Source: Comamonadaceae bacterium (GTDB lineage Bacteria > Pseudomonadota > Gammaproteobacteria > Burkholderiales > Burkholderiaceae_C). Taken from it: a stretch of 6,367 bases of DNA. Location: the NCBI GenBank assembly GCA_947460165.1, contig CANHKH010000201.1, forward strand, positions 1 through 6,367, written 5' to 3'. A program made the translations under genes and the position numbers. The notes under the pieces are model-generated. The model saw only the letters and a list, made by a program, of their open reading frames with translations, ran no database searches and was not told the DNA's origin. This document shows, piece by piece, positions 1 through 4,652 of this stretch; positions within the stretch are counted from its first letter, which is position 1, and every line of letters begins with the position of its first letter.

Positions 1-147
1 AGCGCAACCGCCCGGCACATGCCGAACAAACAAGCCCCGGTGAACACCGAGGAGGGGCAAATGGCTGAAGTGTCAGCTGCTTGCCCTGCATTGATTATGC
101 CTCATTTCATATGTTGGCGGGGATTTTTATTTTTCCGTGTTTTATAG
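1..147 (+). CDS. Possible 3' end of a gene cut by the left edge (uncertain)
   Basis: One frame is open from base 1 to a TAG at 145-147 (48 codons visible). In the first 20 codons the G+C by codon position is about 60/50/80 percent, the pattern of a coding frame in a GC-rich genome, but after base 61 the bias disappears. Inside it, an ATG at 61 is preceded by GGAGG at 51-55, so a 28-residue small ORF (61-147) is an alternative reading. A third reading is a different plus frame that ends with TGA at 66-68. A minus-strand frame shares the same third-position bias and is open from base 101 to the edge. No product is recognisable in any of these, and the sample is too short to decide. Confidence 0.2.
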   Translation, partial: SATARHMPNKQAPVNTEEGQMAEVSAACPALIMPHFICWRGFLFFRVL

Positions 148-172
148 AAGAGCCTGCCTGCACATCGCCGGG

Positions 173-322
173 GCCGCTGAGTTGGCTCAGGGGAATCCAC
201 TTGGCAGGTCTCAGGCCCTTGGGGCAAGGGCGCGGCCATGCTCCGCGATCAAGACACCGTCCACTGAGCACTCCCCTCTTGTTCAGCCGCATAACGCAGC
301 ACAGGCAAAGCGCGTCAGCGGC
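173..322. repeat. Long-range complementary arms GCCGCTGA / TCAGCGGC
   Basis: GCCGCTGA at 173-180 is the exact reverse complement of TCAGCGGC at 315-322. The pairing can be extended outward by a G-U pair (172 with 323) and, past a two-base bulge, by GCC 167-169 with GGC 324-326. Between the arms, AGGGGA (189-194) can pair with TCCCCT (272-277). The right arm overlaps the right arm of the 284-290/318-324 repeat, so the two pairings exclude each other. Confidence 0.4.
215..231. repeat. Perfect 7-bp hairpin with a 3-base loop
   Basis: GCCCTTG (215-221), loop GGG, then CAAGGGC (225-231). This is the strongest local hairpin in the upstream region. No T-tract follows on either strand, so it does not look like an intrinsic terminator; it would be the apical or a side hairpin of a structured RNA if one is made. 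Confidence 0.5.
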
Positions 323-324
323 TG
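284..324. repeat. Inverted repeat CAGCCGC / GCGGCTG, 27-base loop
   Basis: CAGCCGC at 284-290 and GCGGCTG at 318-324 are perfect reverse complements. The loop region contains further short complementarity (CGC and GCG near its ends). The arm 318-322 is shared with the longer-range pairing to 173-180, so only one of the two can form at a time. Confidence 0.4.
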
Positions 325-333
325 GCAAGGGTG

Positions 334-348
334 GTGGCCGGGCGCCAC
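334..348. repeat. 5-bp hairpin GTGGC-CGGGC-GCCAC
   Basis: GTGGC (334-338) and GCCAC (344-348) form a perfect short stem with a five-base loop. It lies just before the AT-rich promoter region. On the plus strand it is followed by TTCTAAATTC, which is too weak a U-run to call a terminator with any confidence. Confidence 0.3.
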
Positions 349-371
349 TTCTAAATTCAAGCAAGGACATC

Positions 372-400
372 TTGAAATATGGGAAATTTTCACATATAGT
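372..400 (+). promoter_or_regulatory. Sigma70-type promoter of the DUF6502 gene
   Basis: The -35 box is TTGAAA at 372-377 (5 of 6 to TTGACA) and the -10 box is TATAGT at 395-400 (5 of 6 to TATAAT), separated by exactly 17 bases. Transcription would be expected to begin about six or seven bases past the -10 box, at roughly 406-409, which coincides with the ATG at 407. The box scores and spacing are read directly from the sequence; the start site is predicted from the usual spacing. It would drive the DUF6502 and first lipoprotein genes, and probably the second lipoprotein gene. Confidence 0.75.
377..397. promoter_or_regulatory. 21-base near-perfect palindrome in the promoter spacer (candidate operator)
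   Basis: ATATG (377-381) and CATAT (393-397) are perfect inverted arms, as are GAAA (383-386) and TTTC (388-391), all centred on base 387. Nine of ten base pairs match; only 382/392 do not. The dyad fills the spacer and reaches into both the -35 and -10 boxes, the classic position for a repressor site. It has a TCACA right half, but the spacing is odd (TGGGA-N5-TCACA), so it does not fit the CRP/FNR layout. The regulator is unknown; the adjacent DUF6502 protein is the obvious candidate by position. Confidence 0.55.
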
Positions 401-406
401 TGAGCC

Positions 407-1252
407 ATGCCTGTGGATCGCCCCCCCTCTGTACTGCCCGAAGCGCTCGGGATCGCGCAGCCGCTGGTCAGCTGGCTGCTGCGCTCAGGCGTGGGCTATG
501 GCGAGTTCACCGCCGCGCTCAAGCCCTTGTTTCTGGCGCAGGCCCAGCAAGAACTCGAGCGCAGTGGCCACAAAGCCACCGACTCGGCGCTCAGCCTTTT
601 GTCGGGTCTGCACCGCAAAGATGTGCGGGCCTTGGGTGCCAGCGCCCAGGCCGACTGGCAGGCCGCGCGCGGACAGCGCGACGACTGGGGCAAGCCCAGC
701 CTGGCCAACCAGGTGCTCACCCGATGGCTGTCCGATGACGCCTTGCCGGACGTGTTGCCATTGGCCGGTGCGGCGCCGTCTTTTGAAGCCCTGGCGCAGG
801 CGGTCTCGCGCGATGTGCACCCGCGTGCTGTGCTGCAAGAGTTGCAGCGCCTGGGCTTGGTGCGCGAGGAGGACGCACAGGTGCATCTGCTGCGCGAGGC
901 CTTTGTGCCCGACGCCCATGAGGAGCAGGCGCGCCGCCTGATGGCCGGCGCCGTGGCCGACCACCTGCACGCGGGCGTGCACAACCTCAGCACCCAGGGC
1001 CAGGGCAAGTTTTTGGAGCAAAGCGTGTTTGCCGACGGTCTGTCTGCCGAGTCTGTGCGCGAGCTCAACCAGTTGGCCAACACCTTGTGGACGCAGGTGC
1101 TCAAGCAGGTGGTCGAGGCCGCCACGCCCTTGTGCGAGCGCGATGCCGGGCAGGCCGCAGCGCATCGCTTTCGCCTTGGATTGTTCAGCTTCAGTGCGCC
1201 AGAGCAGGCGCCGGCGGCACAGGCCGACCCCAATGTGACGGACCCCTCATGA
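407..1252 (+). CDS. DUF6502 family protein, probable HTH DNA-binding regulator
   Basis: This 281-residue soluble protein has no signal peptide or membrane segment. Residues about 15-78 match what I know of the DUF6502 N-terminus: a helix ending in PLVSWLLRSGVGYGEF, then TDSALSLLSGLHRKDVRAL at 58-76, which resembles the recognition part of a helix-turn-helix. Residues about 125-166 look like a second winged-helix-like unit (a helix with AVLQELQRLGLV, then a short basic/acidic wing). The helical C-terminus to about 240 is followed by a loose Ala/Pro-rich tail. The start is fixed fairly well: an in-frame TGA lies at 401-403, ATG 407 is the first start after it, and there is no Shine-Dalgarno, which agrees with the leaderless transcript predicted from the promoter. 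The gene overlaps the next one by ATGA. Molecular function of the family is not established; DNA binding and autoregulation are inferences from the fold and the palindrome upstream. Confidence 0.88.
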   Translation: MPVDRPPSVLPEALGIAQPLVSWLLRSGVGYGEFTAALKPLFLAQAQQELERSGHKATDSALSLLSGLHRKDVRALGASAQADWQAARGQRDDWGKPSLANQVLTRWLSDDALPDVLPLAGAAPSFEALAQAVSRDVHPRAVLQELQRLGLVREEDAQVHLLREAFVPDAHEEQARRLMAGAVADHLHAGVHNLSTQGQGKFLEQSVFADGLSAESVRELNQLANTLWTQVLKQVVEAATPLCERDAGQAAAHRFRLGLFSFSAPEQAPAAQADPNVTDPS

Positions 1253-2616
1253 TGACCCAACTCTTTTCATGGATCGCTGGCCTGGTGCTGGCGCTGCTGG
1301 TGGCCAGTTGCGGTGGCGGCGTGGGCGTGGCCGGTGGCGTGGGCAGCGGCGGCAGCGGCCTGGCCGAAGGCACGGTCAGCGGTTTTGGCAGCGTGCTGGT
1401 CGACGGGGTGGCCTATGGCGACGCGCAAGCCTTGGTCCAGCGCGAGGGCGAAAGCGGCGTGGCCGAAGCCAAGCTGGGCCAGCGGGTGCGCATCACCCAC
1501 TCACAGGGCCAGGCCTCGACCATCCTGATCTTGCCTCAGCTGGTGGGGACCGCGTCCACGGATGCCGATGCCCAGGGCGAGTTCACCCTGCTGGGCCAGC
1601 GGGTGCGCATTGTCAGTGCCACAGATGCCAGCTTGGCGTCCACCGTGTTCGACGGCCTGAGCCAGGTGCGCGCCGGCGACGCCCTGGAGGTGCATGGCCT
1701 GTGGAGCCGTGAAGGCGGGCAGTGGCTGCTGCTGGCCAGCCGCATTGACAAGCTGCTCAGCCCGCCCACGACCTTGCTGCTGACGGCCCCGGTGCGCAGC
1801 CGCAGCGCCGACCGACTGTGGCTGGACGATGCGCAGGGCAACGAGCTGCACGCGGCCGAGCTGCCCGCCAGTGTGCAGGTCGGCAGCCTGGTGCGGGCGC
1901 GCCTGAGCCCAGACGCTTTATCGCCCTCGACCTTGCCACAGCAGGCGCAAAGCGTGGCCGATGCCAACTTGCAGGCTGCAGGCGACCAGGGCCTGAGCTT
2001 GAACGCCATGGTGGCCAGCAGCGACTCACCATCCGGACGCATTCGGGTGCAGGGTCTGGACGTGCGCCTGCCCGAGGGCTGGGTGGGCGCTGCGCCGGCC
2101 GCTGGTTCGCTGGTGCAATTGCAACTCAAGCGCCAGGGCGCCGAATGGGTGGCCAGCAGCCTGACCGAGCAAACCCAGCAGGACCAGCCCTCGGTGCAAC
2201 TCAAGGGCACGCTGGACTGGACCCCGAATGCCAGCACCCTGCAGCTGCGCGGCACCACAGTGCGCCTGCCGAGCTCGGCTTTGGCCGAGGGCTGCCAGGG
2301 CCTGCCCGCGCAGTCCGAGGTGTATGTCACGGTGCAAGCCCGGAGCAGCGCCCCCGGCCAGCTGCCGGTGGCCACGCGGGTGGAATGCTCCATCGCCCTG
2401 CCCGAGAGCAGCGTGCAAGAGGCCACCGGCGTGTTGCAGGCCCTGCAAGCTGGCAGTGTGCAGGTGCTGGTGCGCGGCACCGTGCTGACCCTGCAACGCA
2501 CAGACCGCAGCCTGCTGGCACCCATCGATTGGACGGCCTGGCTCGGTCGCAGCGTCGAGATTGAATACCAGCGCACGGGCGGTGTGCTGGTCCTGCGCAA
2601 GCTCAAACCCAACTGA
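1249..2616 (+). CDS. Lipoprotein with DUF5666-like repeats (first paralogue)
   Basis: This 455-residue protein starts at ATG 1249, inside the stop of the DUF6502 gene (ATGA), so translation is probably coupled; a second ATG follows directly at 1252. Residues 1-20 form a short signal peptide ending in the lipobox VASC, with C21 as lipidation site and glycine at +2, which favours outer-membrane sorting. A Gly-rich linker (22-37) follows. The rest appears to be six beta-rich repeats at about 38-96, 97-169, 174-242, 248-307, 315-380 and 390-453. The first carries the typical DUF5666 pattern GFGSVLVDG and LGQRVRI. Apart from C21 the only cysteines are C349 and C380, in repeat five. The protein is clearly related to the product of the next gene (for example RAGDALEVHG against SAGDLVEIHG). 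No enzymatic motif is visible, and the function is unknown; a surface or periplasmic binding or structural role is a guess. Repeat borders are by eye. Confidence 0.88.
   Translation: MMTQLFSWIAGLVLALLVASCGGGVGVAGGVGSGGSGLAEGTVSGFGSVLVDGVAYGDAQALVQREGESGVAEAKLGQRVRITHSQGQASTILILPQLVGTASTDADAQGEFTLLGQRVRIVSATDASLASTVFDGLSQVRAGDALEVHGLWSREGGQWLLLASRIDKLLSPPTTLLLTAPVRSRSADRLWLDDAQGNELHAAELPASVQVGSLVRARLSPDALSPSTLPQQAQSVADANLQAAGDQGLSLNAMVASSDSPSGRIRVQGLDVRLPEGWVGAAPAAGSLVQLQLKRQGAEWVASSLTEQTQQDQPSVQLKGTLDWTPNASTLQLRGTTVRLPSSALAEGCQGLPAQSEVYVTVQARSSAPGQLPVATRVECSIALPESSVQEATGVLQALQAGSVQVLVRGTVLTLQRTDRSLLAPIDWTAWLGRSVEIEYQRTGGVLVLRKLKPN
1473..1610 (+). repeat. Exact 21-base direct repeat inside the first lipoprotein gene
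   Basis: Bases 1473-1493 and 1590-1610 are identical over 21 bases (core GGGCCAGCGGGTGCGCAT) and lie 117 bases, or 39 codons, apart in the same frame. Both encode LGQRVRI, at residues 76-82 and 115-121. The first copy ends DUF5666 repeat one; the second sits early in repeat two, so the copies are not at equivalent positions of the repeat unit. The second lipoprotein gene has a related but non-identical LGQRVRV stretch at its own residues 97-103. Confidence 0.7.
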
Positions 2617-2688
2617 GCGCCTTTTTGACCCGACTACCCCTTTTACCCAACCAGCCCATGGTCCCCACGGACCTCATCGTTTCATCAC

Positions 2689-2694
2689 AAGGAG
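2689..2694 (+). promoter_or_regulatory. Shine-Dalgarno AAGGAG that fixes the start of the second lipoprotein
   Basis: AAGGAG at 2689-2694 lies five bases before ATG 2700. The frame is open further upstream to a TTG at 2625, but that start would put 25 extra residues before an already long signal peptide and has no ribosome site. The 83-base gap after the first lipoprotein gene (2617-2699) has no convincing promoter: a TTGACC at 2625-2630 lacks a suitably spaced -10 box. It also has no hairpin terminator, so read-through from the upstream gene is likely. Confidence 0.8.
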
Positions 2695-2699
2695 CTTTC

Positions 2700-4319
2700 A
2701 TGATCCCGCACCCTCAAAAAATTTCAAGCGCATCGCCCCAAGAACCTCCGCTGGCGCGGCGCAACTGCAGCTGGGCTGCCATGGCCTTGGGCCTGTCCTT
2801 GCTGTCCGCCTGTGGCGGAGGAGGAGGAGGTGGCAGCACCCCTTCGGCCAGCAGCGGCGTCTTGCTGACCGCCGGTGCCGTCACGGGCTTTGGCTCCGTG
2901 GTGGTCGATGGCACCGAAATTGAAGACGCCCAGGCCAAGGTGCTGCGCGAAAACGCGGACGGCAGCTTGAGCAGCGACCTGGTGCAGCTGGGCCAGCGCG
3001 TGCGCGTCAAGCACGACGAGCGCGGTCAGGCCAGCCAGATCACGGTTGACGCGGCCTTGATCGGCGAGGTCAGCGCCATCAACAGCACCGCAGGCACGCT
3101 GAGGGTGGCGGCGCAAAACGTCAGCGTCAACGGCAGCAGTGCCCTGGGCCCGGTCACCGTCTTCGGTGGCGGCTATGCCGACTTGAGCAACGTGAGCGCT
3201 GGCGATCTGGTGGAGATCCACGGCACGCCGGTCTACAGCAGCAGCAACGCCAGCTACACCGTGCAGGCCACGCGCATTGCCAAGGCGCCAGCCGGTGCCA
3301 AGCTGCAGATCAGCGGCAAGATCAGCGGCTACACCAGCACGGCAGGCGGGGCCAGCTTCACGCTCAATGGCCTGACAGTGCAAGTGTCAGCGAGCAGCGC
3401 CCTGCGTCCGGCCGGCAGCACCCTGGCCGATGGCCTGCAGGTCACCGCGTTCAGCAATGCTCCCTTGAGCGCCAGCACGCTGACGGCCAGCCACATCCGC
3501 GTTGACCGCAACCAAGACAGCGCCAGCGTGGGCGCCAAGGCGCAGCTCAGCGGCGTGGCCACCGGCTATGACGCCACGGCCAATACCCTGGTGCTGGGCA
3601 GCACCCTCGTCACGCTGGCTGGCGCCACCGTCACCGACCTCAAAGGCAAGCAGAGCCCGGTGCAAAACGGCGCCTATGTGCTGGTGGGCGGCAGCGTGAA
3701 CAGCGACGGCAGCGTCACAGCTGCCACGGTCAAGGTGCGCACAGCAGACACCACGGCAGCCTTGGCCCAGGTGCTGCTGATTGGCCCGATCACCGACTTT
3801 GTCGACGCCAGCAGCTTTGTGGTGCGCGGTGTGCCGGTGGACGCCACCAACATCACCTGGGCCACGGCCTGCCCGGGTGTGAGCGCCGCCGACGAAGTGC
3901 TGGTGAAGGTGCAGGCCCTGCAGCAGGCGGCCACCAATGTGGTCCAGGCCCAGAGCCTGAGCTGCACGCCCACCGTGAGCACGCAAGTCATCCGCAAACA
4001 GGAGGGCACGGCCTCGGCCGCCGACCTGACGGCCAAGACCTTCACACTCACGCTGGAGAACAACACCGTGCGCACTGTGCAGTGGAACGAGGCCACCAGC
4101 TTCCTGGGACTGGTCGCGCCGGGCAGCACCGACACCGTGGGCGGCAAGTCCGTGTACGTGGACGGCTACCTCAGTGGCAACACGCTGGTCGCCAGGGTGG
4201 TGCGCCTGGACGACGAATCGGCGCAGGCGCCCAAGGTGGACGGCGAACGCTTTCGCAAGCCACGCAACGGACCAGCACCGCAAGGCGCCTGGACCGAGTA
4301 CCGCAACAAAAGAAATTGA
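2700..4319 (+). CDS. Lipoprotein with DUF5666-like repeats (second, longer paralogue)
   Basis: This 539-residue protein has a long n-region (about 22 residues with R20, R21), a hydrophobic core at 25-36 and the lipobox LSAC with C38 as lipidation site. Seven glycines follow directly (39-45) and then a Ser-rich linker. Glycine at +2 favours outer-membrane sorting. Six beta-rich repeats can be placed by eye at about 58-117, 119-195, 201-270, 280-348, 354-423 and 435-504. The first shows the DUF5666 pattern (GFGSVVVDG, then LGQRVRVKHDERGQAS) and aligns well with repeat one of the preceding paralogue. Beyond C38 and the signal-peptide C23, the only cysteines are C391 and C422 in repeat five, the same 31-residue spacing as in the paralogue. 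The basic C-terminal tail (505-539) has no counterpart there. The pair looks like an old tandem duplication. Function is unknown; no catalytic motif is visible. Confidence 0.9.
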   Translation: MIPHPQKISSASPQEPPLARRNCSWAAMALGLSLLSACGGGGGGGSTPSASSGVLLTAGAVTGFGSVVVDGTEIEDAQAKVLRENADGSLSSDLVQLGQRVRVKHDERGQASQITVDAALIGEVSAINSTAGTLRVAAQNVSVNGSSALGPVTVFGGGYADLSNVSAGDLVEIHGTPVYSSSNASYTVQATRIAKAPAGAKLQISGKISGYTSTAGGASFTLNGLTVQVSASSALRPAGSTLADGLQVTAFSNAPLSASTLTASHIRVDRNQDSASVGAKAQLSGVATGYDATANTLVLGSTLVTLAGATVTDLKGKQSPVQNGAYVLVGGSVNSDGSVTAATVKVRTADTTAALAQVLLIGPITDFVDASSFVVRGVPVDATNITWATACPGVSAADEVLVKVQALQQAATNVVQAQSLSCTPTVSTQVIRKQEGTASAADLTAKTFTLTLENNTVRTVQWNEATSFLGLVAPGSTDTVGGKSVYVDGYLSGNTLVARVVRLDDESAQAPKVDGERFRKPRNGPAPQGAWTEYRNKRN

Positions 4320-4423
4320 TGACAACGCTGGCCAAGGACGCGCCCTGGGTGGTTCGCAAGCTGGAGGTTCGACATCCTCTCTTGGGTCAATCGCTGATCC
4401 AGCTCTTGCTCAAGCCCTTTTGA
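4319..4423 (+). CDS. Possible 34-residue ORF overlapping the lipoprotein stop (weak)
   Basis: The stop of the second lipoprotein and an ATG overlap as TGATG (4317-4321), an arrangement that allows reinitiation. The ORF that follows encodes 34 residues, basic at first and hydrophobic at its C-terminus (SLIQLLLKPF). Its stop at 4421-4423 falls inside the 4408-4425 hairpin. There is no clear Shine-Dalgarno, no recognisable domain, and a frame this short is easily met by chance in GC-rich DNA. I list it mainly because of the stop-start overlap. Confidence 0.15.
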   Translation: MTTLAKDAPWVVRKLEVRHPLLGQSLIQLLLKPF

Positions 4424-4425
4424 GC
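4408..4425 (+). terminator. Terminator-like hairpin after the lipoprotein operon (weak)
   Basis: GCTCAA (4408-4413) and TTGAGC (4420-4425) form a perfect six-pair stem with a six-base loop (GCCCTT), about 90 bases past the lipoprotein stop. There is no U-rich tail, so it is at best a weak or factor-assisted terminator, or a 3' end stabilising hairpin. Confidence 0.3.
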
Positions 4426-4443
4426 GTCTGAGCGCCTGTCCAC

Positions 4444-4474
4444 CAGCCCTGCACGCCTCGCTTGCACAGGGCTG
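4444..4474. terminator. Inverted repeat CAGCCCTG / CAGGGCTG (weak bidirectional terminator candidate)
   Basis: CAGCCCTG (4444-4451) and CAGGGCTG (4467-4474) are perfect eight-base arms with a 15-base loop. The right arm can instead fold locally as CACAG-GG-CTGTG (4465-4476). It sits mid-way between the convergent genes, a position that suits a shared terminator, but no T-tract follows on either strand. Confidence 0.3.
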
Positions 4475-4621
4475 TGTGGGGCGGCTTGGCTTGGTGCTCG
4501 GCAGGGCTGGGGATGTGCCGGGTAAAGCACAGGGCGCAATCAAGTCAACCAAGCGAGCTTGCCAGCCGCACAGTGGACAGCGCAGCGGGAACAGACCGCA
4601 AATGTGAAGACTCAGGCGATC

Positions 4622-4652
4622 GTTGGGTCCATCAAACTGCGCTCAACCCAAC
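4622..4652 (-). terminator. Inverted repeat spanning the peptidase stop codon
   Basis: GTTGGGT (4622-4628) and ACCCAAC (4646-4652) are perfect seven-base arms around a 17-base loop that contains the peptidase stop (4643-4645). It could form at the 3' end of the minus-strand transcript. No U-run follows, so its role as terminator is doubtful. Confidence 0.25.

Larger units (their letters stand above)
69..371. other. Upstream non-coding region with AT-rich tract and inverted repeats
   Basis: I see no defensible gene here. Bases 91-147 are AT-rich, including a T-rich run at 124-134 that could be the tail of a terminator for a gene to the left, although no strong GC hairpin sits directly before it. 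Bases 150-350 turn GC-rich and contain several perfect inverted repeats, listed separately. Taken together they allow a rod-like fold: 172-180 with 315-323, 189-194 with 272-277, and a local hairpin at 215-231. All reading frames through this stretch lack the codon bias of the neighbouring genes. It could be a structured small RNA, the 3' untranslated region of an upstream transcript, or just GC-rich spacer. Confidence 0.45.
4320..4642. other. Convergent intergenic region
   Basis: These 323 bases separate the plus-strand lipoprotein cluster from the minus-strand peptidase gene. They hold three weak inverted repeats (4408-4425, 4444-4474, 4622-4652) that could help end transcription from either side, and one doubtful small ORF at the left. 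None of the hairpins is followed by a T-run, so no strong intrinsic terminator is present. I see no promoter, tRNA or mobile-element end. Confidence 0.6.

Noticed and set aside
150..350. 6S RNA as the identity of the hairpin-rich region
   Set aside because: The rod-like fold and a short CCCCTGAGCC stretch on the minus strand recall 6S RNA, but I cannot match the conserved bubble or a promoter, so I do not name it.
380..394. CRP/FNR-type site in the promoter palindrome (TGGGA...TCACA)
   Set aside because: The half-sites are separated by five bases, not the six of CRP (TGTGA-N6-TCACA) or the FNR layout, and the left half deviates.
485..1260. Two long minus-strand frames and an extra plus frame (from 81) overlapping the DUF6502 gene
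   Set aside because: They are shadows: unusual composition (Arg/Cys/Ser-rich or His/Gln-rich), no domain, and they conflict with the DUF6502 match and the promoter at 372-400.
1536..2612. A 358-codon open frame on the minus strand opposite the first lipoprotein gene
   Set aside because: It is a shadow of the plus-strand gene in GC-rich DNA: the product is rich in Arg, Ser, Cys and Thr with no domain, whereas the plus frame has a signal peptide, lipobox and DUF5666 pattern.
2625..2699. Upstream TTG start for the second lipoprotein at 2625
   Set aside because: ATG 2700 has AAGGAG at a good distance and gives a normal lipoprotein signal peptide; the extra 25 residues would spoil it.
3387..4325. 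A 312-codon open frame on the minus strand opposite the second lipoprotein gene
   Set aside because: The product is low-complexity and rich in His, Ala and Gly, with no recognisable domain. It mirrors the codon bias of the real plus-strand gene and has no ribosome site that makes sense.
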